DNA of 55,146 nt from SSSZ01 sp016790965 (GCA_016790965.1 JAEUNZ010000007.1:1-55146), one strand, 5' to 3'; shown: positions 44,432 through 53,221, counted from the stretch's first letter. Notes: generated by a model from the letters alone, not told the origin. Numbers and translations: made by a program.

Positions 44432-45241
44432 ATGGCAGCGGTGGGTTTTCCTGCATCGGGGTGTCGCAGCGCGATTCTCGTCGCGCTCCTGGCACTGGCC
44501 AGCGCCGGGCCCGCCCAGGCGGGTCTGTTCGACGACGACGAGGCCCGCCGCCAGATCGCCGACATGAAAGCCGGCTACGAGGCCCGCTTCGATCAGCAGG
44601 CCCGGGCCCAGCTCGACCTGGCCGGCCAGATCCAGAAGCAGACGGAGGAGATCGCCCGCCTGCGGGGCCAGATCGAAACCCTGCATTACGAGCTCGAAAC
44701 GGCCAAGAAGCGGCAGCAGGACTTCTACCTCGACCTGGATACCCGCCTGCGCAAGTTGGAGCCCCAGCCCGGCGGCGCAGCGGCCCAGGAAACCCCGGGA
44801 GCACCCGCGGCCTCGGCGGCGGCACCGGCTGCTGCTGCCAAGTCCGCCGCCGATCCGGCAGCCGAAGGCCGCGAGTACGAGGCAGCTCTCAACCACTTCA
44901 AGGCCAACCGCTTCAAGGAGTCCGCCACGGCCTTCGCCACCTTCCTGAACAAACATCCGGAGAGCGACCTGGCGCCCAATGCCCAGTTTTGGCTGGGCAA
45001 CGCCTGGTTCGCCCAGCGGGATTGCAGGAAGGCCATCGAAGCCCACAGCGGTGTCGTCGCCAGGTGGCCGGAAAGCGCCAAGGCCCCGGAGGCCCTCCTG
45101 GGCATCGCCAACTGCCAGCAGGAAATGGGCAATCCGGCGGCCGCCCGCCGCACCCTGGAATCGCTGCTGAGCAAATACCCCGGCGCGCCCGCAGCGGAAA
45201 GCGCCCGGCAGAAGTTGAAAAAACCGGGCGGCAAGGGCTGA
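44432..45241 (+). CDS. cpoB: cell division coordinator CpoB (YbgF)
   Basis: A 269-residue periplasmic protein. Signal peptide (cleavage near AQA about residue 30), a trimerising coiled coil (EARFDQQARAQLDLAGQIQK and following heptads, about 50-105), an Ala/Pro linker and C-terminal TPR repeats (about 145-265: YEAALNHFKANRFKESATAF, GNPAAARRTLESLLSKYPG). In E. coli it coordinates PBP1B with Tol. It completes the Tol-Pal operon. Confidence 0.93.
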   Translation: MAAVGFPASGCRSAILVALLALASAGPAQAGLFDDDEARRQIADMKAGYEARFDQQARAQLDLAGQIQKQTEEIARLRGQIETLHYELETAKKRQQDFYLDLDTRLRKLEPQPGGAAAQETPGAPAASAAAPAAAAKSAADPAAEGREYEAALNHFKANRFKESATAFATFLNKHPESDLAPNAQFWLGNAWFAQRDCRKAIEAHSGVVARWPESAKAPEALLGIANCQQEMGNPAAARRTLESLLSKYPGAPAAESARQKLKKPGGKG

Positions 45242-45296
45242 TCTCCGCCATTTCGGGCTGCCCGCTGGACGGGCAGCCCTTCTACGCGTCTCTGCC

Positions 45297-45938
45297 ATGA
45301 CCTCCGTCCGCGTCAGCGAAATCTTTTTTTCTCTTCAGGGAGAGACCTCCCGCGTCGGGCTGCCGACGGTGTTCGTGCGCCTGACCGGCTGCCCCCTGCG
45401 CTGCGTGTGGTGCGACACCGCCCATGCCTTCAGCGGCGGCACGTCCATGAGCCTCGCGGCGGTCCTGGCCGAGGTTTCCCGCCACCCGACGCGCCGGGTG
45501 TGCGTCACCGGGGGCGAGCCCCTGGCGCAGAAGGCATGCCTGGCCTTGCTCGCCGCACTGTGTGATGGGGGCTACGAGGTTTCCCTGGAAACTTCCGGCG
45601 CCCTGGACATCTCAGCCGTCGACGCGCGCGTTGCCCGGGTCATGGACCTCAAGGCGCCCGCGTCGGGCGAGTGCGGGCGCAACCTGTGGGCGAATCTCGC
45701 CCATCTGCGCGCGACGGACGAAATCAAGGTCATCGTCGCCTCCCGGGAGGATTACTCCTGGCTGCGCTCCACCTTCCTAGAGCATGAACTCGCCCGCCGC
45801 TGCCCGGTCCTTGTTTCTCCGGCCCAGGATCTCATCGACCCGGCGGCCCTGGCCGGCTGGATTCTCGAAGACGGCCTGCCGGTGCGCTTTCAGCTCCAAC
45901 TGCACAAGATTCTTTGGGGTAACATGCGGGGCAAGTAA
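45297..45938 (+). CDS. queE: 7-carboxy-7-deazaguanine synthase QueE
   Basis: A 213-residue radical SAM enzyme of queuosine biosynthesis. The cluster motif is CPLRCVWCDT (CxxxCxxC), preceded by FFSLQGETSRVGLPTVFVRL; the SAM-contact region VCVTGGEPLAQ and LETSGALD follow. The start 55 bp after cpoB suggests the same transcript. queC lies 4.7 kb downstream. Confidence 0.95.
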   Translation: MTSVRVSEIFFSLQGETSRVGLPTVFVRLTGCPLRCVWCDTAHAFSGGTSMSLAAVLAEVSRHPTRRVCVTGGEPLAQKACLALLAALCDGGYEVSLETSGALDISAVDARVARVMDLKAPASGECGRNLWANLAHLRATDEIKVIVASREDYSWLRSTFLEHELARRCPVLVSPAQDLIDPAALAGWILEDGLPVRFQLQLHKILWGNMRGK

Positions 45939-45951
45939 CCGAGGAGCAGCC

Positions 45952-46314
45952 ATGTCCGCCAATCGCCGCCAGTTTTCGCGCATCCGCTTTCGTACCGACG
46001 CCCGGCTCTACCTCCCCGGCCAGGAAGCCGACGTCGAGATCGTGGACCTCTCCCTGCGCGGCGCCCTGGTCGCGGCACCGCCCGAAGTCTATGCGCCCCT
46101 GGGTACCCCCTGCACCCTGCGCCTGCGCCTGGACGAACTGGGCACCACCATCCGCATGGAAACCACCGTCGTCCATCGCGAGGGCGGCTACTATGGCCTG
46201 TACTGCCGCGAGATCGACCTGGACAGCATCACCCACCTGCGCCGCCTGGTGGAGCTGAATCTGGGGGACGAGGGCCTCCTGCACCGGGAATTGGACCGCC
46301 TCAGCGCCGGCTGA
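45952..46314 (+). CDS. PilZ-domain c-di-GMP receptor protein
   Basis: A 120-residue single-domain PilZ protein. The ligand motif RRQFSRIRF (RxxxR) at residues 5-13 and DLSLRGALV (DxSxxG) near residue 32 are intact, so c-di-GMP binding is expected. GAGGAGC precedes ATG 45952. It lies 14 bp after queE, upstream of a GGDEF-EAL gene, suggesting c-di-GMP signalling in this neighbourhood. Confidence 0.9.
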   Translation: MSANRRQFSRIRFRTDARLYLPGQEADVEIVDLSLRGALVAAPPEVYAPLGTPCTLRLRLDELGTTIRMETTVVHREGGYYGLYCREIDLDSITHLRRLVELNLGDEGLLHRELDRLSAG

Positions 46315-46389
46315 CGGCGGGTGAACATCGCCCTCACTCCCGCTCATCGCACCGGGAAGATTCACCGGCACTGAGCGTGTGCCGAAAGA

Positions 46390-46403
46390 TTGACTTGGGT
46401 CAG
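46390..46403. promoter_or_regulatory. possible FNR/DNR-like box
   Basis: TTGACTTGGGTCAG is a near palindrome (TTGAC-N4-GTCAG), close to the FNR consensus TTGAT-N4-ATCAA. It lies 155 bp before the GGDEF-EAL start. Oxygen or NO control of that gene is inference. Confidence 0.35.
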
Positions 46404-46558
46404 TGCGGCCCCGCGGCGGCGAGTGTAAGGTATCGCGAAGTAAGAGTGGTGTAATTCGCTCCAAAACACGATACCCTCAGGCCTCTCTCCATGAGCCGCA
46501 GGAACAGCAGCCCCATGTGCCGTCGACCCCAGGCACCACGATCCATACGGGGTCGGAC

Positions 46559-48769
46559 ATGACCGACGAGCGCCCCATCGTTCGGATGCCCGCGGCCTGC
46601 CCCGCTTCGGCGGTGGAGGGAGTCGGTGCCGCCGATCTGTGCGAAATCCAGCACGGTCTCCTGGAAGCCATCGATCATCTGGTCATCGCCACCGATGTCA
46701 CCGGCACCATCCTGTATCTCAATACCGCCGCCCGGCGACACCTCGGTTACGGCTGGGAAGAACTGATTGGCCGCGCCACCCCGGAAGTGATCCATGACCA
46801 TGACGAGATCGCCGCCCATGCCGCGACCCTGACGCGCCTCCTGGGGGAGACCGTCGCACCGGGCTTCGGCGTCTTCGTCGCCCTGGCGGCCCGCGGCCGA
46901 CCCGAAACCCGGGACTGGACGTGCGTGCGCAAGGACGGCAGCCGCTTCCCCGTTCGCCTGACGGTCAGCGCGCTGCGCAATTCCGGGGGCGCCTGCGTGG
47001 GCTACGTGGGGGTTGCCCGCGACATTACCGAAACCCGCCGCGTGGAGCAGGAACTGCGCATCGCGGCCACGGCCTTCGAGTCCCAGGCCGCCATCCTCAT
47101 CACCGACGCCGAGCAGCGCATCCTGCGGGTCAATGCCGCCTTCACCGGCTTGACCGGTTACAGCGCGGAAGAGGTCGTCGGCCGCCCGCCCTCCATACTA
47201 AAGTCCGGCCACCATGACGCGGCCTTTTACCGCCAGATGTGGTACGCCCTGCGCCTGCGGGGCCATTGGCAAGGGGAAATCTGGAACCGGCGCAAGAACG
47301 GCGAGGTGTTCCCCGAGTGGCTGACCATCACGGCGGTCACGGACGATGGCGGCGCCATCACCCACTATGTCAGCACCTTCTCCGACATCAGCGACCTCAA
47401 GTCGGCGGAATCCGAAATCCACCATCTGGCCTTCTACGATCCCCTCACCGGCATGCCCAACCGGCGCCTGCTCCTCAATCGTCTGGAACAGGCCCGGGCC
47501 GCCAGCAACCGCAGCGGCAGGTACGGGGCGTTGCTGTTGGTGGATCTCGATCACTTCAAGGTCTTGAACGACACCCTCGGCCACGACAGGGGCGACCATC
47601 TTCTGGGCGCAGTCGCGCGGCGTCTGCGCAGTGCCATCCGCGAGGGCGATACCGCGGCGCGGCCTGGGGGCGACGAATTCGTCGTCATGCTCGAGGATCT
47701 GGCGACCGACGCTGCCGCGGCGGCGGTCGCCGCAGAGACCGTGGCCGAGAAAATCCGCACAGCCCTGGCCGACCCCTACGACCTGGAGGGCGTGCAGAAC
47801 TACTTCAACAGCGCAAGTATCGGGGTCAGCCTCTTCCGCGGCCACGACAAGTCTGGCGACGTTCTGCTCAAGCAAGCCGACATCGCCCTTTACAAGGCCA
47901 AGGATGCCGGCCGCAACACCATCCGCTTCTTCGACGCTGCCATGCAGACCGCCCTGGAGGCCCGGGCCGAGCTCGAAGCGGGTTTACGTCAGGGTCTGCA
48001 GCGGGGCGAATTCGAAGTTTATTTGCAACCCCAGGTCGATCCCGCCCGCCGCATGGTCGGGGCAGAAGCCCTGCTACGCTGGAACAGCAGAGAACGCGGC
48101 CTGGTCCTCCCAGGCGAATTCATCCCCCTGGCCGAGGAGACCGGACTCATCGTTCCCCTGGGCGCCTGGGTCATCGACCGGGTCTGTGCCTTACTGGCCG
48201 ACTGGGCTCATTCCTCGGCCACCCGCGGCCTGGTCGTCGCAGTCAATGTCAGTGCGCGCCAGTTCCGCCAGCCCGCCTTCGTCGAAGAGGTCGCTGCCGC
48301 CCTCTCGCGTCACGGCGCCGATCCCCGCCGCCTCAAGCTGGAACTGACCGAAAGCCTGCTGCTCGACAATGTGGAGGTGACCGTCGCCCGCATGGAGGCC
48401 CTGCGCGCCCTGGGCGTCCACTTCTCCCTCGACGACTTCGGCACCGGCTACGCCTCCCTCGCCTACCTCAAACGTTTCCCCTTCGAGCAGCTCAAGGTGG
48501 ACCAATCCTTCATCCGCGACCTGGAATCGGACCAGGACCACGCCGCCATCGTCCATGCCATCATCGACATGGGACGCACGCTGCGTCTTCAGGTCGTTGC
48601 GGAGGGCGTCGAACGCTCCAGCCAGCACCAGTTTCTGGCCAGCCACGGATGCGCCTTGTTCCAGGGTTATCTCTTCGGCAGGCCGATGTCGATAGGCCAA
48701 TTCGAACTCTGGCTGGCAAGCGGCCCTGCATCGAATCCGCCATTTCCGGGCACCCGAGAACGCTTCTGA
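46559..48769 (+). CDS. PAS-PAS-GGDEF-EAL c-di-GMP turnover protein
   Basis: A 736-residue cytoplasmic protein. PAS domains lie at about 33-150 and 170-290, a GGDEF domain at about 292-460 with RPGGDEFVVML intact, and an EAL domain from about 480 with GAEALLRW, ESLLLDN, SLDDFGTGYASL and KVDQSFI. The active-site residues of both halves are visible, so it could both make and degrade c-di-GMP. No membrane segment. ATG 46559 was taken; an open frame 52 codons longer has no domain. A MITE-like element follows its stop. Confidence 0.94.
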   Translation: MTDERPIVRMPAACPASAVEGVGAADLCEIQHGLLEAIDHLVIATDVTGTILYLNTAARRHLGYGWEELIGRATPEVIHDHDEIAAHAATLTRLLGETVAPGFGVFVALAARGRPETRDWTCVRKDGSRFPVRLTVSALRNSGGACVGYVGVARDITETRRVEQELRIAATAFESQAAILITDAEQRILRVNAAFTGLTGYSAEEVVGRPPSILKSGHHDAAFYRQMWYALRLRGHWQGEIWNRRKNGEVFPEWLTITAVTDDGGAITHYVSTFSDISDLKSAESEIHHLAFYDPLTGMPNRRLLLNRLEQARAASNRSGRYGALLLVDLDHFKVLNDTLGHDRGDHLLGAVARRLRSAIREGDTAARPGGDEFVVMLEDLATDAAAAAVAAETVAEKIRTALADPYDLEGVQNYFNSASIGVSLFRGHDKSGDVLLKQADIALYKAKDAGRNTIRFFDAAMQTALEARAELEAGLRQGLQRGEFEVYLQPQVDPARRMVGAEALLRWNSRERGLVLPGEFIPLAEETGLIVPLGAWVIDRVCALLADWAHSSATRGLVVAVNVSARQFRQPAFVEEVAAALSRHGADPRRLKLELTESLLLDNVEVTVARMEALRALGVHFSLDDFGTGYASLAYLKRFPFEQLKVDQSFIRDLESDQDHAAIVHAIIDMGRTLRLQVVAEGVERSSQHQFLASHGCALFQGYLFGRPMSIGQFELWLASGPASNPPFPGTRERF

Positions 48770-48777
48770 GCCCCTGG

Positions 48778-48937
48778 TAGTCAGTCACATAGGTTCAGCG
48801 ATGTTCGGCCCGCCCCGCATCCCCGCTCGCTTTGTCGCTCATCCTCGCCATAGCTTCGGCCATGGCCGCGGTTCGTTTCGCGCGATCCGGGCGCGGATGC
48901 GCGCCTCGGCATTCACGCAAACCTATCTGACTGACTA
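48778..48937. repeat. MITE-like intergenic element, copy 3
   Basis: A 160-bp element with 18-bp inverted ends: TAGTCAGTCACATAGGTT (48778-48795) and AACCTATCTGACTGACTA (48920-48937), 17 of 18 paired. In opposite orientation to copies 1 and 2, it holds the hairpin CCATAGC-TTCG-GCCATGG (48848-48865) and an AGCGAGCGGGGATG-like stretch. Not coding. Confidence 0.7.
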
Positions 48938-48939
48938 CT

Positions 48940-48969
48940 AGGCGGCAAATTGGCAAGGCGCCGCCTTTT
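48940..48969 (+). terminator. hairpin terminator after the GGDEF-EAL gene
   Basis: AGGCGGC (48940-48946) pairs with GCCGCCT (48960-48966), and TTTT follows. It lies between the MITE-like element and the next gene. Confidence 0.5.
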
Positions 48970-48981
48970 GGCCCGCTGCCA

Positions 48982-49007
48982 ATGGCGGTATAGTCGCCGG
49001 CGATGAA
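48982..49007 (+). promoter_or_regulatory. TATAGT box directly before the start codon (shared block, copy A)
   Basis: A -10-like TATAGT at 48989-48994 ends 8 bp before ATG 49003, implying a leaderless or nearly leaderless transcript. This 26-bp block is nearly identical to 50652-50677 before queC. The -35 is unclear. Confidence 0.45.
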
Positions 49008-50595
49008 CCGCGATTCGTCCAGCGCCCCTGTCCGACCCGGAGCAGCGATGCTCTGCGTGACCGCCTGCCTGACCGGCGCCATGGTCATGGTGATCGAAAT
49101 CCTCGGCGCCCGGATCATCGGGCCCTTCTTCGGGGTCAGCCTTTACGTCTGGACTGCCCTGATCAGCGTCACCCTCCTGGCCCTCGCCCTGGGTTACGCC
49201 GCTGGCGGCTGGCTTGCCGATCGCCAGCCCAGCGCCGCCCTCCTCTATGGGCTGATCGGGCTCGCCGGCTGCTGGCTTATCCTGCTTCCCGGGTTCAAGG
49301 CCCCTGTCCTCGAGGCAGCCATGCCGGCCGGCCTGCGCCTCGGCTGTTTCATCGCAGCGTCGCTGCTCTTTGGCATTCCGCTTTTCCTGCTCGGCTGCGT
49401 GTCACCCTTCCTGTTACGGCTCGCCGCGCTTGACCTGACCCGAATCGGCCGCACCGCAGGTCTGCTCTATGCGGTGTCCACCGCCGGCAGCTTTGTCGGC
49501 GCTGCCGGAACGGGTTTCTATCTTCTGGGCAGTTTCGGCGTGATCGCGACCCTGCGCCTCTCCGGCGCCGCCCTCGTCTTGCTGGCCTGCGCCTATTTCA
49601 TCCGCGCCCGTCCGGGGCGGGCTCTCCTTCTTGCCGCAGGCCTGGTGCCGCTGGCCTGGACACTTCACACAACCCTGGAAGCAAGCACCGCCGACGGAAC
49701 CCGGGCCCGCATCGTCTGGGCCCGGGACAGCTTTTATGGCGCGCTGAAGATCGTCGAGTACCAGGGAAACGGCATCCGAACCCGGGAACTGACCATCGAC
49801 GGACTGATCCAGGGCGGCATCGACACCCAAAATGGCCAGTCCATCTACGAATACGCCTATCTGCTCGAGCGCCTGCCTCTGGCGCTTCGTCCCGATGGGC
49901 GCAGTGCGCTGATGATCGGCCTCGGCACTGGCGTCGCCGCGCGGGCGCTTGCCGCCCACGGACTTGAAATCGAAGTGGTGGAAATCGATCCCCAAGTTCA
50001 CGCAGCCGCCCTACGGCACTTTGATTTCCCACCAGGGATTCCGGTGACGATCGAGGATGCCCGAACTTTTCTCGCCCGGGGCACCAAGCGTTACGACTAT
50101 CTGCTCATCGACGTCTTCAACGGCGACACGACGCCAGGCTACCTGCTATCCCGGGAAGCCCTGCGGGCAGCCAAGGCGCGGCTGGCTCCAGGCGGGGTGC
50201 TGGCCTTCAACCTCATGGGCAGCGCCGATCCCGAGGAAGGCATGTTGCCCGCCGTCCTCGCGACTCTCGCCGAGCAGTTCCGCACCGTGCGCGTCCAGCC
50301 TGCCGGCGCCAAGGCCGATGCCGCCTGGGGCAATTACGTGGTTCTGGCCAGCGACGGGGCGGCCGATTACGTCCGGACGCCAGACTTGAGGCAAATCCAT
50401 CCCCTGGCCGCCGAAGCGGCAACCTTGCTGGCCGCCCCGGCTCTTGCAATACGACACACCAAGGCCACGCCTCTGACCGACGATTTCAACCCCCTCGACC
50501 TGCGCGATACCCGGCTCAAGGAATTGGTGCGCCGGGAGTTGCTGGAAACAACCCCACCGTCGATCCTGCACGCACTCCCCGGCAACCTCGGTTAG
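49003..50595 (+). CDS. membrane-fused spermidine-synthase-like protein
   Basis: A 530-residue protein. The N-terminal half (about 15-215) has six or more hydrophobic segments (GAMVMVIEILGARIIGPFFG, ALISVTLLALALGYAAGGWL, SLLFGIPLFLLGCVSPFLLR). The C-terminal half is a spermidine-synthase fold with ALMIGLGTGVAARALAAHG, EVVEIDPQVH and DYLLIDVFNGD. The usual putrescine-binding Asp positions are not all clear, so the substrate is uncertain. No frameshift. No Shine-Dalgarno is visible; a TATAGT box sits 8 bp before ATG. Confidence 0.88.
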   Translation: MNRDSSSAPVRPGAAMLCVTACLTGAMVMVIEILGARIIGPFFGVSLYVWTALISVTLLALALGYAAGGWLADRQPSAALLYGLIGLAGCWLILLPGFKAPVLEAAMPAGLRLGCFIAASLLFGIPLFLLGCVSPFLLRLAALDLTRIGRTAGLLYAVSTAGSFVGAAGTGFYLLGSFGVIATLRLSGAALVLLACAYFIRARPGRALLLAAGLVPLAWTLHTTLEASTADGTRARIVWARDSFYGALKIVEYQGNGIRTRELTIDGLIQGGIDTQNGQSIYEYAYLLERLPLALRPDGRSALMIGLGTGVAARALAAHGLEIEVVEIDPQVHAAALRHFDFPPGIPVTIEDARTFLARGTKRYDYLLIDVFNGDTTPGYLLSREALRAAKARLAPGGVLAFNLMGSADPEEGMLPAVLATLAEQFRTVRVQPAGAKADAAWGNYVVLASDGAADYVRTPDLRQIHPLAAEAATLLAAPALAIRHTKATPLTDDFNPLDLRDTRLKELVRRELLETTPPSILHALPGNLG

Positions 50596-50651
50596 CCGGA
50601 CCAAGCCGAGCAGGGGCGGCGCGAGCCCCGGGCGATCGACCAGAATGCACG

Positions 50652-50677
50652 AATGGCGCTATAGTCGCCGGCCATGA
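50652..50677 (+). promoter_or_regulatory. TATAGT box directly before queC (shared block, copy B)
   Basis: TATAGT at 50660-50665 ends 8 bp before ATG 50674. TCGACC at 50636-50641 lies 18 bp upstream and could be the -35. The block matches 48982-49007 at 24 of 26 bases. Confidence 0.45.
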
Positions 50678-51351
50678 CCAAGAAAGCAGTCGTTCTCCTC
50701 TCCGGCGGCCTCGATTCCGCCACCTGCCTTGCCATCGCCCGCCAACAGGGGTTTGCCAGCTACTGCCTTTCCTTCGACTACGGCCAGCGGCACCGGGCCG
50801 AACTCGACGCCGCCACCGCTGTCGCCCGTACCTTGGGTGCCACCGAACATCGCATCCTCAATCTAGGGCTTGCCCAGTTCGGCGGCTCGGCGCTGACAGA
50901 TGCCGCCATTGCAGTCCCCACCGGCGGAGTCCTGCCGGGAATTCCGGTCACCTACGTGCCGGCCCGCAATACCATCATGCTGTCCCTGGCCCTGGCCTGG
51001 GCCGAAGTCCTCTGCAGCCGCGACATTTTTGTCGGCGTCAACGCGGTGGATTATTCCGGCTATCCCGACTGCCGCCCGGAGTACGTCGCCGCCTTCGAGC
51101 GCCTCGCCAACCTCGCCACCAAGGCCGGTGCGGAAGGCGCCGCCTTTACCGTGCATGCCCCGCTCATCCACCTGTCCAAGGCGGAAATCGTGGCGGCAGG
51201 CACGGCCCTGGGGGTGGACTACGGGCTCACCGTGTCCTGCTATCAGGCCGACGCGGCCGGGCGGGCCTGTGGCGTATGCGACTCGTGCCGCCTGCGCCGG
51301 GAGGGCTTTGCTGCCGCCGGATTCGCCGACCCGACCCGCTACTGCCCCTGA
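50674..51351 (+). CDS. queC: 7-cyano-7-deazaguanine synthase QueC
   Basis: A 225-residue ATP-dependent ligase that makes preQ0 from the QueE product. The PP-loop VVLLSGGLDSATCL (about 6-19) and the zinc-binding C-terminal cysteines (SCYQAD, CGVCDSCRLR) are intact; VPARNTIMLSLALAWAE and GVNAVDYSGYPDCRPE are family blocks. No Shine-Dalgarno. Confidence 0.96.
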   Translation: MTKKAVVLLSGGLDSATCLAIARQQGFASYCLSFDYGQRHRAELDAATAVARTLGATEHRILNLGLAQFGGSALTDAAIAVPTGGVLPGIPVTYVPARNTIMLSLALAWAEVLCSRDIFVGVNAVDYSGYPDCRPEYVAAFERLANLATKAGAEGAAFTVHAPLIHLSKAEIVAAGTALGVDYGLTVSCYQADAAGRACGVCDSCRLRREGFAAAGFADPTRYCP

Positions 51352-51491
51352 ACCATGGACCGAGGCCATCTCCCTCTGCCCGCGAACGCCTCGCCAGGCT
51401 CGACTTCCATGGGCGCGGCGCCCCCCCTCACCCCCCGGCAGCACGGAAAGCGAGCACCCGCCGCAACGCCTCGCCTCGCGCGTCCTGAACC

Positions 51492-52583
51492 ATGAGCCAG
51501 ACCACCGCCGTCCTCGCCCTGGCCTTCGCCGCAGGGGGCCTCTTCGGGGCCGTTTCCCAGAAGACCCGTTTCTGCACCATGGGGGCGCTGGCCGATGTGG
51601 TGCTGCTGGGCGACCGGCTGCGCCTTCGCATGTGGCTCATGGCCATCGGCATCGCCATTCTGGGGGCCTGGGGACTCCAGACGGGCGGCGGGGCGGACCT
51701 GGGCAAGAGCATCTACCGCGGGGCAACCCTGCCCTGGTTGTCCCACCTGGTCGGCGGAGCAGCCTTCGGCATCGGCATGGTGCTGGCTTCGGGCTGTGGC
51801 GCGCGGACCCTGGTGCGCATCGGCGCCGGCAACCTGAAGTCCCTGGTCGTCTTTCTAGTCGTCGGCCTGGGCGCCGCCATGACCCTGCGCGGCCTGTTGG
51901 CCGTCGGGCGCGTCGCCTGGCTCGACCCGCTGACCTTGCGCTTCGAGGGCGGCCAGGATCTGGCGTCCATTGTCGCGGGTCTGGGGCTGGCTCCGGAGGT
52001 CGCCCTGGCCGTCGTCAGCCTGACCTTGGGCGGAGGGCTGGCCGCCTATGCCCTGGCCGACGCCCAGTTCCGCCAGCGCGACCCGATGCTGGGCGGGGTC
52101 GGCATCGGCCTCGCCGTGCTCCTCGCCTGGTGGGCGAGTGCTCACTTCGGCTATCTTCCTGAAGACCCGGAAACCCTTCAGGAGGCATTCTTGACCACCC
52201 AGTCCGGCCGGCCCGAGGCCTTGAGCTTCGTCGCCCCCTTCGCCCACACGCTGGACCTCCTGACCCTGTGGTCCGACACCAGCCGCAAACTGAGCTTCGG
52301 CGTTGCCGCCTGCGCCGGCGTGGTGGCCGGCGCGGCCGTCATGGCCCTGGCCGAAGGCAGTTTCCGCTGGGAAGGTTTCGCAGGCCCTGCCGACACCGCC
52401 CGCCACCTGCTCGGTGCCCTCCTGATGGGCTTCGGCGGCGTCACGGCCCTGGGCTGCACCATCGGGCAGGGGATCAGCGGCGTCTCGACCCTGGCCCTCG
52501 GCTCCTTCCTCACCCTGGGCGCCATCGTCGCCGGGGCCGTCGGCGCGCTCTTGATCAGCGAACGCATGGGCGGCGGCGCCTGA
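51492..52583 (+). CDS. YeeE/YedE-family sulfur transporter
   Basis: A 363-residue membrane protein with about nine hydrophobic segments and the YeeE cysteine motifs: KTRFCTMGAL near residue 27, LASGCGARTLVRIG near 100, and ALGCTIGQGISG near 320. YeeE/TsuA takes up thiosulfate; this member may carry thiosulfate or another sulfur species. Fits with the sulfur theme of cysK-patB, but is not adjacent to it. The 140 bp before it hold no gene, only an 11-bp repeat CCTGAACCATG (51347 and 51484). Confidence 0.88.
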   Translation: MSQTTAVLALAFAAGGLFGAVSQKTRFCTMGALADVVLLGDRLRLRMWLMAIGIAILGAWGLQTGGGADLGKSIYRGATLPWLSHLVGGAAFGIGMVLASGCGARTLVRIGAGNLKSLVVFLVVGLGAAMTLRGLLAVGRVAWLDPLTLRFEGGQDLASIVAGLGLAPEVALAVVSLTLGGGLAAYALADAQFRQRDPMLGGVGIGLAVLLAWWASAHFGYLPEDPETLQEAFLTTQSGRPEALSFVAPFAHTLDLLTLWSDTSRKLSFGVAACAGVVAGAAVMALAEGSFRWEGFAGPADTARHLLGALLMGFGGVTALGCTIGQGISGVSTLALGSFLTLGAIVAGAVGALLISERMGGGA

Positions 52584-52728
52584 CGGGGCAGCCACGGACC
52601 CCGCCTTGCGTGCCTTGAAGATGGGACACCACTCCAGGCGGCGCAGCGAGCGCCTCCCACCCGGCGCGCCGCCCCGAGCGTGGGCCCGGGAAGCGCACTC
52701 CACATTGCCGCGCCGGGGTCGCCGCAAT

Positions 52729-52757
52729 TTGACAGCCTCCGGCGGCCTCAATATAAT
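52729..52757 (+). promoter_or_regulatory. consensus sigma-70 promoter of the tRNA-Lys pair
   Basis: TTGACA (52729-52734) and TATAAT (52752-52757), both perfect, with a 17-bp spacer. The first tRNA begins 14 bp after the -10. Confidence 0.85.
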
Positions 52758-52771
52758 CGCGCCTCCCTGCT

Positions 52772-52847
52772 GGGTCGGTAGCTCAGTCGGTAGAGCAGCG
52801 GACTTTTAATCCGTTGGTCGCGAGTTCGAATCTCGCCCGACCCACCA
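52772..52847 (+). tRNA. tRNA-Lys (anticodon TTT)
   Basis: 76 nt with encoded CCA. Acceptor GGGTCGG pairs with CCGACCC, D-loop has AGCTCAGTCGGTAGAGC, the anticodon loop is CTTTTAA, and the T-loop has GTTCGAATC. All arms pair. Confidence 0.97.
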
Positions 52848-52891
52848 CCCCGCAGAGCATGGCAGCCTTGGGCTGTCGCAGGAAAAATTCT

Positions 52892-52967
52892 GGGTCGTTA
52901 GCTCAGTTGGTAGAGCAGCGGACTCTTAATCCGTAGGTCGAGTGTTCGAATCACTCACGACCCACCA
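52892..52967 (+). tRNA. tRNA-Lys (anticodon CTT)
   Basis: 76 nt with encoded CCA. Acceptor GGGTCGT pairs with ACGACCC, anticodon loop CTCTTAA, T-loop GTTCGAATC. It follows the first tRNA-Lys by 44 bp and probably shares its promoter, so the transcript supplies both lysine anticodons. Confidence 0.97.
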
Positions 52968-53155
52968 GAATTCAAACGGCTTCCAGCGATGGGGGCCGTT
53001 TTCATTTGCGCCTCTTCGGCTGCCATGTAGGCATGGTGTAGGTTTTCTCGGGAATCCATACTGATAGCTGCGCCGAACTGGATCGCCAGGGAATGACGCC
53101 CCTTCTCATCGATGCGCAACTTGTATAACCAACCTGCGAGCGCCAGTACCCGTAT
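52955..53155 (-). pseudogene. 66-codon open fragment overlapping the second tRNA-Lys
   Basis: A minus-strand frame opens after a TAG (53156-53158) and runs to TGA at 52955-52957, inside the tRNA 3' end. It contains WLYKLRIDEKGRHSLAIQFG and MDSRENLHHAYMAAEEAQMK, which looks like real protein sequence, but has no proper start. It may be the remnant of a gene truncated during rearrangement at the tRNA. Not recognised. Confidence 0.3.
52974..53002 (+). terminator. hairpin terminator after the tRNA pair
   Basis: AAACGGC (52974-52980) pairs with GCCGTTT (52995-53001), the T run continuing to 53002. Loop of 14 bases. Confidence 0.65.
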
Positions 53156-53221
53156 CTACCGTAGGAGATGCCGGTTCAATTCCGTAAGAACCATCAAATT
53201 ACTCGTGCGCCACGAGTGGAA

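Noticed and set aside
46315..46380. fourth copy of the MITE-like repeat
   Set aside because: GGTGAAC and TTCACC ends about 45 bp apart resemble the family, but the core is missing.
53140..53200. tRNA-like remnant (GGTTCAATTCC)
   Set aside because: A T-loop-like string is present, but flanking arms do not pair; no att duplication of the tRNA-Lys 3' end was found.
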